Assembly: GCF_005116655.2 (NCBI RefSeq)
Contig: NZ_CP050698.1
Location: 3,083,489 to 3,147,488 of the forward strand
DNA: 64,000 nucleotides
Direction of reading: 5' to 3'
DNA from: Desulfosediminicola flagellatus
Lineage (GTDB): Bacteria; Desulfobacterota; Desulfobulbia; Desulfobulbales; Desulfocapsaceae
Shown here: positions 27,503 to 37,216 of the stretch, piece by piece
Layout: every line of letters starts with the position of its first letter
Position numbering within the stretch: position 1 is the stretch's first letter
Notes under the pieces: model-generated
Databases searched by the model: none
What the model was told of the DNA's origin: nothing
Seen by the model: the letters and a program-made list of their open reading frames with translations, nothing else
Program-made: the position numbers and the translations under genes

Positions 27503-29623
27503 TCACACATGCCTCTTTAAACTCTTAAATTGGCGAAAGTAACGGAGCCTGCCGTCAACTTTTTGCCAAAACCCAACACCAAATCGGCGGAGGAGTATCG
27601 GTGGCCAGATACCTATCTCTAATACAGGTGGATCTAAAACAATATTTTTCAGATTACGGAGTCGTTCAAAAATTGTGAATGTGTGATTAGTTTGAAAATT
27701 TGTAAATTCAAAAATACCGAAGTTTTCAAGATGGTATAGGTCTTCGAAAAATTCGATCTCACCAATATCAGGAAGATATACCATTCGCGCATGATGTCGT
27801 GAAAACCACTTATTAGAAGGAATAGTACATTCTGCTTCTATATATTTGGCTGTTAGCTGTACGAAATACTTTAAGAATGCATCCTGAATCGGCTTGATAG
27901 CTCTATTAAACAGTTCACGCTCCTCAGGGTGATCGAGAACCAGGACTGTGTACGATTCTCCATCAACAATTCGAGATTCATATACTCGTGCAGTTACTAT
28001 CTGGCTGTCATTAAATTTGTCCTCAGTCAAATACCTCTCAGCGCTTCCATGAGATGCCCCCAGTAGCATCTCAAAAAGAGATCGATTATTGTTATACACA
28101 TGGAAGTATTCGCTCTCATCTTCTCTATTTTCAAAGAGTATGCCCCTCTTTGTATTACCGCTCCATAATTCGGTTGGATTATAGGAACCGATATAATATC
28201 CCATTATGTTTACCGATCCCTCGAAAACATGGAAAATATTATCCTGAATCGACCCTTTCCACCCAACGTCCACCAGACACATCCCCTTCTGGGCAACGTC
28301 ACCTACAAAGGAACTTACGTACTTCCGAAAATTAGCAGATTGCTCAGAACGAATATTTTCATATTTTTTTTGAAAATCATGCAACATCAAGAGAGCTTTA
28401 AAGTGAGGGTGAGCGGCCAATTCAGGTAAACGAAATTCGCAATCAAATGGGAGTCGATCAATTATCTCCGCAGTATCCTCTTTTGAAAAATTCAAACTCT
28501 GAAGAAATTCACGGATGGACAAATCTTTGTAATGGTTTAGTAGCCGCCCAAAATCTTCTTTCTCTAAAGGCCGCAATGAGGCAATAAACGTCGCCTTCCG
28601 TGATGCAATAAGATAATGGGACTGAATCAACCGTTTGCCGAAAAGACTTTTCTGATACGAGTCAAACAGGGCCTTTAAAAACTCACCCTCTTTTGACAGA
28701 AAAAAAACATCCCGAACATTGTGTTTATGCAATTCGCTAAAAAGCCTGTGAATAAACAACCAGAGACTTGCCCCCATCTCTTTAAAAGGGACTTGAGGAA
28801 AGGCAACTTCGCCAAACATAGCTTCTTGATGTATATGAGAGTTGCTTTCTCTTCTCTGCCTGTAAGAAGCATACTGTTTTTGCAGCTCAGGACGTACAAC
28901 ATGTAACGTTCTCAACCCGTGCTTTTCAGCCATGCTGATATCAGCGTGAGCATTATCCCCTATCATAAGGACATCTTGTGGATGGCAATTATGGAGAGCA
29001 CATATTTCAGGATATAACGTTCCAGACCCTTTACTTTTACCACGAGTCGAAGAAACATAGATGTCACGAAAACAACCTGCCAATCCCTGAGATTCAACCA
29101 TTGCCCTAAATTGCACTTCAGGGAGGTAAAAATCAGAAACGAGCAAAGTTTTAACACCAATTTGCTGTAAGGCATCAACTACTTGAATCATTTGTGGGCA
29201 ACAGCGCTGAACAACTTTTTCGACAGACAGTTCTATGTCAAGAAGCATAGAGGTGAACTGTTCTTCATCGACATGCTCATCCCACTGTTTTTCAGCATCT
29301 TTTAAAACTTTATAAAACTCAACTGCAAATGTATCGAGCCGAAAATCAAGTTCGCCTGTGGCTCGGCCATTTGCAGTGGTCATCTCTAACTCTAGTTCAC
29401 GACGCAACTCATACAGATCATTACCACTACATTGTAATTTCAGAGCCTTGTGTAACAACTCGCAGGCAACTACTTTAGTGTGTTCCGGCTCTACGGATCT
29501 GGTAACCAGGGTATCAAAATAGTCAAAACACACTATAAGCTTATCGCATAACTGTATATTCAATTCCTCAAGATAAGAAATTACAATAGTGGGATTCTTA
29601 TGATCTACTATCCAGGTATCCAT
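27503..29623 (-). CDS. HAD-superfamily protein, COG5610-like, of polysaccharide loci
   Basis: A 706-residue protein with a two-part layout. Residues about 30-245 form a HAD hydrolase domain: CFDYFDTLVTR carries the nucleophile Asp34 and Asp37, LLVSDFYLP the second motif and LMIGDNAHADISMAEKHG the acidic fourth motif. The remaining 450 residues resemble the C-terminal region of COG5610-type proteins, often found beside glycosyltransferases. The C-terminal function is not known, and phosphatase activity is only inferred. It follows the Wzt gene of the second exporter, and about 65 bases separate them. Confidence 0.82.
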   Translation of the reverse strand: MDTWIVDHKNPTIVISYLEELNIQLCDKLIVCFDYFDTLVTRSVEPEHTKVVACELLHKALKLQCSGNDLYELRRELELEMTTANGRATGELDFRLDTFAVEFYKVLKDAEKQWDEHVDEEQFTSMLLDIELSVEKVVQRCCPQMIQVVDALQQIGVKTLLVSDFYLPEVQFRAMVESQGLAGCFRDIYVSSTRGKSKGSGTLYPEICALHNCHPQDVLMIGDNAHADISMAEKHGLRTLHVVRPELQKQYASYRQRRESNSHIHQEAMFGEVAFPQVPFKEMGASLWLFIHRLFSELHKHNVRDVFFLSKEGEFLKALFDSYQKSLFGKRLIQSHYLIASRKATFIASLRPLEKEDFGRLLNHYKDLSIREFLQSLNFSKEDTAEIIDRLPFDCEFRLPELAAHPHFKALLMLHDFQKKYENIRSEQSANFRKYVSSFVGDVAQKGMCLVDVGWKGSIQDNIFHVFEGSVNIMGYYIGSYNPTELWSGNTKRGILFENREDESEYFHVYNNNRSLFEMLLGASHGSAERYLTEDKFNDSQIVTARVYESRIVDGESYTVLVLDHPEERELFNRAIKPIQDAFLKYFVQLTAKYIEAECTIPSNKWFSRHHARMVYLPDIGEIEFFEDLYHLENFGIFEFTNFQTNHTFTIFERLRNLKNIVLDPPVLEIGIWPPILLRRFGVGFWQKVDGRLRYFRQFKSLKRHV

Positions 29624-29688
29624 ATATATGCTTTAAGCCGTCCGATGAGATTTACTCTTCAGGGATCCATCATACCAAAATGTTAATT

Positions 29689-30984
29689 TCAGAAATTCGT
29701 AAGGATTAGTGAACGAATCTCATTATTAAATATTCCATGAACATACTTACCAGGCGTCAAGGCAGTACATGAAAAGATATTATGGGCCCAACACTGAATG
29801 GTATGATCTACTGGATGGTCGCCCTCGCCCACACCAAGGGTTACAGTATATTCCTGCGAAATAACTTCCGGCCATTCAAATTCAAATTTTACAATTGAAA
29901 ACCCGGCAGGAAGCTGGGGTGGAGTTTCAACAGTGGCTACACTATTCTCTCCAAAGACAGCCAAACCAACCCTATCTTTAACCGTATAACCGAAAATAAC
30001 CTGTTCCAGTGCCCGTGCAGCACAAACAAGCATTCGGACCGTAACCTTTTCACCCTGCTCCACAGTTTTAAATATCTCACCATCTTTGGTAATTGAAACT
30101 TTGAGGATATCGACGGCCCCCCCACCACCACGACTTGAGCTATCGACAGGTATCCACTCTAGCAAATCTTGCTCAACTTCAAGGATTGCCCCTTGTATTT
30201 CTTCCGGCACCTTTTTATCTGAATCCATTGTTTTGGTAGCATCTTCAAAAAGCTCATCATGGACAAGTCGAGTATATAAAGCTATTCCCTCATCTGTTTT
30301 ACCATCAAATATTTTCCGGCCGCCTTCCATGACAATGATTCGATCACAAAGGCTCGATACCGCCTGCATATCGTGAGAAACAAGTACGATGGTCTTTTCA
30401 GCCATCATTTTCTTCATATAATCCATACATTTCTGCTGGAAGAAAATGTCCCCTACAGCAAGTGCCTCATCCACAATCAAGAGATCAGGTTCTACGCTAA
30501 TAGCCGTAGCAAAGGCAAGCCGAACAAACATACCACTTGAGTACGTTTTAACCGGCTGATCAATAAACTCACCAATGTCTGCAAAATCGATAATACTGGA
30601 AAATTTTGCGTCAGTTTCCTCTCTTGACATTCCCATTATCGAAGTAGACAGGTAAATGTTTTCTCTACCGTTAAAATCAGGATTAAACCCTGCACCCAAT
30701 TCGAGCAAAGCCGAAACTCGACCGTCAACAATAACGGAACCTTCAGTGGGCTGTAAAATCCCGCAGATAACCTGAAGCATTGTTGATTTGCCACTACCAT
30801 TACGACCGATCAAGCCAACAGTTTCACCTCTTTGTACTTCGAGATCGACCTCCCGTAGTGCATAAAACGGAGTATGATATTGTTTCCCGAACGGAAAAAG
30901 AGTCTCAAATACCCGGTGAACGTTTCGCCGATAAAGACAAAATATTTTATCCACCTTTGTTAATGTTATTGCTGTATTAGACAT
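29689..30984 (-). CDS. wzt: Polysaccharide ABC transporter ATP-binding protein with Wzt C-domain (second pair)
   Basis: A 431-residue ATPase. Walker A is GRNGSGKST, the signature YSSGMFVRLAF and Walker B LLIVDEALAVGD, with the switch His in VLVSHDMQ. Residues about 260-431 are a Wzt-type carbohydrate-recognition domain differing in sequence from that of the first pair, implying a different chain terminus. The frame opens at 31014 inside the permease gene, but the ATG at 30984 after the permease stop gives the typical N-terminus MSNTAITLTKVDKIF. It pairs with the permease at 31004-31810. Confidence 0.92.
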   Translation of the reverse strand: MSNTAITLTKVDKIFCLYRRNVHRVFETLFPFGKQYHTPFYALREVDLEVQRGETVGLIGRNGSGKSTMLQVICGILQPTEGSVIVDGRVSALLELGAGFNPDFNGRENIYLSTSIMGMSREETDAKFSSIIDFADIGEFIDQPVKTYSSGMFVRLAFATAISVEPDLLIVDEALAVGDIFFQQKCMDYMKKMMAEKTIVLVSHDMQAVSSLCDRIIVMEGGRKIFDGKTDEGIALYTRLVHDELFEDATKTMDSDKKVPEEIQGAILEVEQDLLEWIPVDSSSRGGGGAVDILKVSITKDGEIFKTVEQGEKVTVRMLVCAARALEQVIFGYTVKDRVGLAVFGENSVATVETPPQLPAGFSIVKFEFEWPEVISQEYTVTLGVGEGDHPVDHTIQCWAHNIFSCTALTPGKYVHGIFNNEIRSLILTNF

Positions 30985-31003
30985 TGTACTCACACGACTA
31001 AAA

Positions 31004-31810
31004 TTAAAGCACATCTACAAATTGTGGTTTCAATCTCCTGAACACCCAGCCACCTGTTAGAAGCATAAGTAGAGAAAATACCCAGAAATAAACAGTATAA
31101 GCACCATGTTCCCAGAAAGGGACAAAGTTGATAAACGAGTCCCTATATCCCTGAACGATATAACAAACAGGATTCAGCTTGAGCCAAAACTGTATATTCT
31201 TTGGCATAATAGTAATATCCCAGAATATCGGTGTAACCCAAAACCCTACCTGAATGACGACAGGAACTAATTGTCCAACATCCCTGGCATAGACATTGAG
31301 AGACGAAATAAGCCAGCCGACACCGCTTGCAAGTACGATCAGGCAGAGTAGATAATAAAATACTTGAAAATAATACAAACTAAATGGCATGCCGTTACAA
31401 AGTATGAGCACTATAAGCAGCAAGAGAAAAGCGCCATGTGCTACCATATTAGAAAGTATTTTTACGACGACAAGAATCTGAGACGGAAAAACCGTCTTTT
31501 TGATTATATGAGCATACTGGATTATCACTGTCGAGCAGGCCGTAATGATCCCTGAAAAAACAAACCAAGGCGCCATACCAGCTGTAAGCCAGATTACAAA
31601 AGGCACATCATTTAAAGGCTTGGCCTTAAAGCCAACACTAAAGACAAACCAAAAAACCAGAATCATCACTGCAGGCTGGATAAATGTCCAGATGAAGCCC
31701 AGAAAAGAACCGACGTACATGCTTGAGACTTCTCGCCATGCAAGCGATCTCAACATATGGTTATATCGTATTAAATCGCCCCCTAAACGGACAAGTCCTG
31801 CACCCACCAT
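31004..31810 (-). CDS. wzm: Polysaccharide ABC-2 permease (second pair)
   Basis: An inner-membrane permease of 268 residues from the chosen start. The N-terminal segment RSLAWREVSSMYVGSFLGFIW is the Wzm-type cytoplasmic helix, and about six membrane segments follow. The frame is open to 31930, but the ATG at 31810 has a strong GGGAAGG ribosome-binding site and yields the usual family length. It is the first gene of the long minus-strand polysaccharide series, and a promoter-like sequence lies 200 bases upstream. Confidence 0.9.
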   Translation of the reverse strand: MVGAGLVRLGGDLIRYNHMLRSLAWREVSSMYVGSFLGFIWTFIQPAVMILVFWFVFSVGFKAKPLNDVPFVIWLTAGMAPWFVFSGIITACSTVIIQYAHIIKKTVFPSQILVVVKILSNMVAHGAFLLLLIVLILCNGMPFSLYYFQVFYYLLCLIVLASGVGWLISSLNVYARDVGQLVPVVIQVGFWVTPIFWDITIMPKNIQFWLKLNPVCYIVQGYRDSFINFVPFWEHGAYTVYFWVFSLLMLLTGGWVFRRLKPQFVDVL

Positions 31811-32008
31811 AGTTTCAACCTTCCCTATATGATACCGGCAAAATATTTCAGAATCGAATACAAATACTCTATGTTGAACCTGAGTCCAATATACACGTTC
31901 ACCTGGCAGACTGATGTAAGACGACCTCATAATTACAACAGAATAGGTCTAGAAAATTGAGCTTTGTATTTTCTTCAGTAGTAAACAGTTGAACAGTTCG
32001 GACCAGTC

Positions 32009-32037
32009 AATGTACGCCCATCAAAATAGACGGTCAA
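32009..32037 (-). promoter_or_regulatory. Candidate sigma-70 promoter of the polysaccharide series
   Basis: On the minus strand TTGACC (32037-32032) and TACATT (32014-32009) are 17 bases apart. The predicted start lies about 190 bases before the wzm ATG at 31810. No other equally good pair was seen in this gap. Confidence 0.35.
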
Positions 32038-32714
32038 CACATTTATCAAAACCACTAATACGTTAGGAACCTGTTATCCCGCGCATCTTAACGATTTACA
32101 TAACAATTCAGTTGAAAGTTAGGCGTGAATTTATTCTTACTGAACCAGTAAGACCGGCTTCCAGATAATACCTTCAATCGTTAACAGAATTGAGTTTACG
32201 CCATATACAACTCCAACAATCTTTAAACATTAGAAATGAATGCAGCGGGTTATGTATCAATCACCTATACGTTTCGTGAGGAAAGTATATGAGGATAAGC
32301 ATTCCTAACAAACACATTGCCACAAATGTTGTTAATTTAAAAGAGTTTTTACCTGAATTTCTACTGTCCCTGTAATTATTTCATTATCATTGAATATTCT
32401 AACCGCTTGTCACAGAAGAGGTTGATTCAGATAGCAAACATTCGAATCTCACCTCTAATCAACGGGCTGACCTTAGTGTTTATCACTTCATGCACGACCG
32501 AAAACCGCTAATTTCCACAATTTCTTCGTTGGTCTCAAATTTTAATCCTCAAAATACTCAGTGTATTCATCCGGTTAAAATTATCGCCCGCCTTGAACTT
32601 GAGAAAAATTGCAGATTTTAGTTCAGGCACTACTTAGAAACACTTTAGTGTCTTATTGCTTGCCCTTTCAGCCCACAGAACTATAGTAGCCACGTTCCTG
32701 CTGATTATTTTATC
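32038..32714. other. Intergenic region without recognisable gene
   Basis: Divergent gap between the polysaccharide series and the lipid A genes. Both strands have frequent stops, and I found no conserved protein fragment or RNA gene. Competing short stems (agaggt/acctct and gttgatt/aatcaac) occur near 32415-32465 but match no known structured RNA. Confidence 0.5.
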
Positions 32715-32737
32715 AAACACATAATCATTGTGTTTTT
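32715..32737 (+). terminator. Terminator-like hairpin before the acyltransferase gene
   Basis: AAACACA (32715-32721) pairs with TGTGTTT (32729-32735), followed by a run of five T. The stem is AT-rich and short, so termination would be weak. It lies upstream of the acyltransferase start at 32774. Confidence 0.35.
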
Positions 32738-32773
32738 ACTATATACTCCAACACGCCGAACCACGACCCAGAT

Positions 32774-33700
32774 ATGTCACTCAAGCATAGATTCGAATAT
32801 GGAATACTCAGGTCAATTATTTTCTTCATCAACCTTTTGCCCGTACCAGTTATCATCTGGTTTTCGGGTCTTCTGGGCAAACTTGCATGGTTAGTTTTCC
32901 CGTTCCGCCTTGATGTTGCATACAAGAACCTGTCAAATGTGTTTCCGCAAAAAGACCACTCACAAAAGTTGTCTATCTTAAGAAGAACCTATCTCCAGTT
33001 TGCAAAAACATTTGGGCTGATTTTTATTCTTCACCGAAAAAAACTCCTTGAGCTTGTAAAAAACACAGAAATAACTGGCCTGGAAAAAGTAGAAGCCGCT
33101 TTGAAAGAAGGTAAAGGGGTTATTTTAACCACATACCACGGATGCTGGTTTGAGGCATATTTTGCCTGGTTCAACCTATCCGGCCTGCCGACAAGCCTGA
33201 TTTACCAGAAGCAGAGCAATATTTTATCCGACGCCTATTTCGTCAGGCAGAGAAATAAGTATGGTAACAGCCTTGAGCATGTCAATAGCTGGTCTGGAAT
33301 GAAAGAATTTCAAGACGCGCTTGATCGCAACCGACTGCTCATCATCAGTCTTGACCAGAGTTACAGTCATCGCGGCACTGAGGTTCAATTTTTTAATACT
33401 CCACTCAAATGTGCAAAAGGTTCTGCTGTTTTGCATCTTCGGACAGGCGCACCAGTCCTGACCAGCGTCTATTATATGAAAGACGACAAACTGCATATTG
33501 ACTTTGATACAGTTGACTTGCCTGCATACGATGAAATTAACGACGAGAACATCCAGGAAATCACGCAAAAATCAATCTGTAAATATGAATCTCATATTCG
33601 TGAATATCCCGAACAATGGTTCAGCCTGTTTCATAGACTCTGGAGTAAAAAGGGATATAGCAAAGTCAGTAGAAGTCTAAAAGAAGCCTTTTTCTCGTGA
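32774..33700 (+). CDS. LpxL/HtrB-type lipid A acyltransferase
   Basis: A 308-residue protein with one N-terminal hydrophobic segment (about 13-40). The acyltransferase motif TTYHGCWFEA near residue 118 holds the catalytic H-x4-E pair, and LIISLDQSYSHRG near 195 matches the second conserved block. The family adds secondary acyl chains to lipid A precursors at the inner membrane. The neighbouring msbA supports a lipid A role. It is shorter at the C-terminus than E. coli LpxL. No strong ribosome-binding site is visible at the ATG. Confidence 0.9.
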   Translation: MSLKHRFEYGILRSIIFFINLLPVPVIIWFSGLLGKLAWLVFPFRLDVAYKNLSNVFPQKDHSQKLSILRRTYLQFAKTFGLIFILHRKKLLELVKNTEITGLEKVEAALKEGKGVILTTYHGCWFEAYFAWFNLSGLPTSLIYQKQSNILSDAYFVRQRNKYGNSLEHVNSWSGMKEFQDALDRNRLLIISLDQSYSHRGTEVQFFNTPLKCAKGSAVLHLRTGAPVLTSVYYMKDDKLHIDFDTVDLPAYDEINDENIQEITQKSICKYESHIREYPEQWFSLFHRLWSKKGYSKVSRSLKEAFFS

Positions 33701-34062
33701 AAGACTTACTTCTCAACAACTTGCATACCGAAACAGCAGACAACAAGAAACTTTTTTTCGCCAGTCGGATACATTACCACACGTTCAATTCGTTATTCGA
33801 AAATTACCTTTGGTAATTCCTTTGAGTGGTGTACAACTACAGCCTATTTTAACGACTCAGTGCCTAAGTCCGTGTGGCTCAGGAATAGCGTATCTCTTTG
33901 GTTTCATTTCAGTGTAAATAAGCAAATCTACCAATTAATGTGATGTGTACAATTACACAATGTTCACCCAAGGAGCACCATCCTGTTTCGACTTCGATGT
34001 TGCAGAAAACATAAGCATACTTCAGGTTGCTTGCGACTTCTCGTCTCAACATCACCAAAGCC
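33701..34062. other. Intergenic region before msbA
   Basis: No gene is recognisable here. The region ends in the promoter-like pair at 34063-34090. Confidence 0.5.
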
Positions 34063-34090
34063 TTGACTGAAAACATTTATACTATATATT
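34063..34090 (+). promoter_or_regulatory. Candidate sigma-70 promoter of msbA
   Basis: TTGACT (34063-34068) and TATATT (34085-34090) are separated by 16 bases. The predicted start lies about 50 bases before the msbA ATG at 34148. Confidence 0.45.
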
Positions 34091-34147
34091 TATATAATTT
34101 CAGCCATTTATAACACACCTTCTTATCAACTTTTTTTACGATCTACG

Positions 34148-35875
34148 ATGCAAGATAAAGAAATTCTTTTACGACTTTTCAAGGTAATCGGCCCATACAA
34201 GAAACTGTTGATTATCTCAATAATTGCGATGATTGCCTATTCGGCCTTCACAACAGCACAGGCGTATATACTCAAGCCTACCGTAGATAAAATATTCATA
34301 GACAAAGACCTCCAGATGCTGATGCTGATACCATTCGCTATCATAGGGATTTTTCTATTCAAAGCAGTCAGCTACTATGTATATACCTTCTTTCTTGAAA
34401 AAATTGGACAATCCGTAATTCGCGACCTGCGTACCAGTCTTTTTACCCATATCCATAAGCAACCGCTGTCCTTTTTTCATGACCATACCACAGGTACCCT
34501 GATCTCAAGAGTCATCTCCGACATTACACTGATGCAGAATGCTGTATCAACAGCTTTGGTTGGCTGTATAAAAGACTTTTTCCAAATAGTCTTTTTACTT
34601 GGATTTGTCTTTTACCAGGACTGGAAACTTGCGATGTCCGTTTTTATAATTCTCCCTGTCGCCGCTATCCCTATAGTTAAATTTGGTCGTATTTTCAGAA
34701 GATTGAGTACCTCTACACAGGAAGAGGTTGCCAAGGTCTCCGATCGACTTTATGAGTCGATTACCGGTAATCGCATAGTAAAAGCTTTTTGTCGTGAAGA
34801 TTATGAAAACAAACGTTTTTCAAACCAGATCGCATCCCTTTTCTCGGTCACGATTAAAAATGCAAAATATCGTTCTATGCAGCATCCGTTAATGGAACTT
34901 ATAGGCGGAGTTGCTTTTGCTGCTATTTTCTGGGTGGGGGGAAAAGAGGTAATTCACGGGACCGCAACTGCAGGTACATTTTTCGCCTTTGTCGTAGCAC
35001 TTATTGCGGCATACGAACCAGTAAAAAATGTCAGTCACATCAATTCAGCAATCCAGCAGGGAATTGCAGCTGCAACCAGAATATTTGCAATTCTTGATAT
35101 AGAACCCAAGATCACAGACAAGAAAGGCGCAACTACACTCAAGCCATTTAAACAAACTATCGAGTTTCAGAACGTCAACTTCACGTACGAAGACGATACC
35201 ACCGTAATCAAAGATCTCAACCTGAAAATCCCTGCAGGACAGGCACTGGCTATAGTGGGTTCCAGCGGCGGCGGCAAGACAACCCTGACAAACCTTATCC
35301 CGCGATTTCTTGATATCAACACGGGATCTATTCGTATTGATGGAATTGACATCAGGGATGTCACTCTGGCCTCTCTCAGAAGTCAGATTGCAATGGTGAC
35401 CCAGCAGACGATATTGTTTAACGATAGCATTCGCAATAATATCGCTTACGGCGATCTGGAGGCCACTGAAGAACAGATCAGAGCCGCAGCAAAAGCAGCC
35501 TACGCTCTTGATTTCGTCGAAAAACTCCCACATGGGTTTGATTCGATCATCGGAGAAGGTGGGGCCCGTCTTTCAGGCGGTGAACGTCAGCGAATCTCCA
35601 TAGCACGGGCAATATTGAAGAATGCCCCCATCCTCATTCTGGATGAGGCCACCTCTGCTCTTGATACTGAATCTGAACGTGAAGTACAAAAGGCTCTGGA
35701 AAACCTGATGAAGAACAAAACCACCTTCGTCATCGCCCATAGACTTTCGACTATTATTAACTGTCACAAGATCATAGTTATAAAAGATGGTAATATTGTT
35801 GAGCAGGGCACGCATGATGAACTGCTTAAACTCCATGGTGAATACGAGATGCTGTACAATATGCAGTACACCTGA
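34148..35875 (+). CDS. msbA: Lipid A/polysaccharide flippase MsbA-type ABC transporter
   Basis: A 575-residue half-transporter. Residues about 1-310 are the six-helix membrane domain. The ATPase domain carries Walker A GSSGGGKTT near 373, the Q-loop in MVTQQTILF, signature LSGGERQR near 476 and Walker B ILILDEATSALD near 498, then the switch His in FVIAHRLSTI. Length and architecture match MsbA, which flips core-lipid A across the inner membrane. It lies between an LpxL-type gene and an O-antigen ligase-like gene. A strong hairpin follows the stop codon. Confidence 0.92.
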   Translation: MQDKEILLRLFKVIGPYKKLLIISIIAMIAYSAFTTAQAYILKPTVDKIFIDKDLQMLMLIPFAIIGIFLFKAVSYYVYTFFLEKIGQSVIRDLRTSLFTHIHKQPLSFFHDHTTGTLISRVISDITLMQNAVSTALVGCIKDFFQIVFLLGFVFYQDWKLAMSVFIILPVAAIPIVKFGRIFRRLSTSTQEEVAKVSDRLYESITGNRIVKAFCREDYENKRFSNQIASLFSVTIKNAKYRSMQHPLMELIGGVAFAAIFWVGGKEVIHGTATAGTFFAFVVALIAAYEPVKNVSHINSAIQQGIAAATRIFAILDIEPKITDKKGATTLKPFKQTIEFQNVNFTYEDDTTVIKDLNLKIPAGQALAIVGSSGGGKTTLTNLIPRFLDINTGSIRIDGIDIRDVTLASLRSQIAMVTQQTILFNDSIRNNIAYGDLEATEEQIRAAAKAAYALDFVEKLPHGFDSIIGEGGARLSGGERQRISIARAILKNAPILILDEATSALDTESEREVQKALENLMKNKTTFVIAHRLSTIINCHKIIVIKDGNIVEQGTHDELLKLHGEYEMLYNMQYT

Positions 35876-35902
35876 AACTGATGTTTACCCATTAATATCC
35901 TC

Positions 35903-35936
35903 CGCCTGATACGGTGTGTGCATCACACCTCAGGCG
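35903..35936 (+). terminator. Intercistronic hairpin after msbA
   Basis: CGCCTGA pairs with TCAGGCG and GGTGTG with CACACC, separated by a small bulge, around a five-base loop. No T-run follows, so it may be a processing or attenuating hairpin rather than a full terminator. Confidence 0.45.
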
Positions 35937-35965
35937 AAGACTTCAGAATAGATATGTAAGTGCTT

Positions 35966-37189
35966 ATGACGCGAACACAAAGCTTTCAGCATTATGCAAC
36001 CACTGCTGGTCAGATATCTGTTGTTTTAACCTGTCTGTTCATCCCGCTTTCAACCTCGTTGATGGGATTGTTTTCTTTACTGACCATGCTGTTCTGGCTC
36101 ATTTCCGGCGGGATACTCAAACTGCCGACCCTTGTTGCGAAATCACCGACTGTTCTGGTGTGTATTACTCTGTTTATCTACATGGCCATAAGCATTGGAT
36201 ATACATCAGCCCCTGTTTCATTAGCTGTCGATACCCTGCTTAAATACCGAGAGCTCCTGTTTATCCCAGCAATAATAACACTTCTAAGCAACAATCAGCG
36301 CTATTCACGTATGGCAGAAAATAGCTTTCTTACAGGAAGCATCATTTTAATGGTCATCTCTTACGGGATATATTTCTCAATAATCCCGCCCCAAAAGTAC
36401 GGCTATTCCATAATGTATCACATAACCCACAGCTTTTTCATGGCAGCACTCGGCTTCTGGGCATTTCAAAGGTTACTCGAAAACAGCAAATATCGTTATT
36501 TCTGGTTTATAGTTCTTCTTGGTGTCATAGTTAACATTTTCCATGTAAATACAGGAAGAACCGGAATGCTTATATTCCTCCTTCTAATTTTATTCTCTGT
36601 GATTCAACGACTTTCATTTAAAAAAATCGTTGCTGCCGTTGTAATTGCAGTTGCACTTCTCTCTGCTGCATTTATCTATTCAGACAACCTCTCTTCACGA
36701 ACACAACTCGCGTTGTCAGAAATTCAGAATTATCAACCTGGAAAATCAAGATCTTCACTGGGAATGCGTTTTGACTGGTGGCAAAATTCCGTCGAACTCA
36801 TACAGGAAGCGCCAATTTTCGGTCATGGGGCCGGCTCGTTTACTCAATTGCAAAAACGACTCATTGCAAATAAGAAAACTATGCCCACAGATAATCCGCA
36901 TAACGAATACCTATTCATAAGCGTGCAATTTGGATACGTGGGATTAGTGATGTTTTTGTCTCTTCTACTCGCTCTAATTGCCGTCGCAAACAGCCTGACT
37001 AAAAACAACAGGCACCTGTTGCAAGGAGTAGTTGTAGCTATGGCTGCAGGCTGTTTTATAAATTCGTTCTTATATGATACGCATCAGGGACATTTCTTTG
37101 CATTCCTCTCAGCAGTCCTTGTTTCAAAAGCCCCATCTTTACAATTGGGCACATCCACTGAGAGGCAAATCGCCAACAGCACAGGTTAA
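35966..37189 (+). CDS. O-antigen ligase/polymerase-like membrane protein
   Basis: A 407-residue polytopic protein with about ten hydrophobic segments. The large periplasmic loop (about 225-315) ends with TDNPHNEYLFISVQFGYVG, the His-containing Wzy_C/WaaL motif. WaaL proteins join undecaprenyl-linked O-antigen to core-lipid A, and Wzy proteins polymerise repeats. ABC-exported O-antigens also need WaaL, and the msbA neighbour supports a ligase role. A GTG at 35960 in frame is an alternative start. Confidence 0.82.
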   Translation: MTRTQSFQHYATTAGQISVVLTCLFIPLSTSLMGLFSLLTMLFWLISGGILKLPTLVAKSPTVLVCITLFIYMAISIGYTSAPVSLAVDTLLKYRELLFIPAIITLLSNNQRYSRMAENSFLTGSIILMVISYGIYFSIIPPQKYGYSIMYHITHSFFMAALGFWAFQRLLENSKYRYFWFIVLLGVIVNIFHVNTGRTGMLIFLLLILFSVIQRLSFKKIVAAVVIAVALLSAAFIYSDNLSSRTQLALSEIQNYQPGKSRSSLGMRFDWWQNSVELIQEAPIFGHGAGSFTQLQKRLIANKKTMPTDNPHNEYLFISVQFGYVGLVMFLSLLLALIAVANSLTKNNRHLLQGVVVAMAAGCFINSFLYDTHQGHFFAFLSAVLVSKAPSLQLGTSTERQIANSTG

Positions 37190-37216
37190 ACAGGCAACAA
37201 TTCATCTGCCAAATAA

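Noticed and set aside
32415-32465. TTCGAATC sequence resembling a tRNA T-loop
   Set aside because: No acceptor stem, D-arm or anticodon arm can be folded around it.
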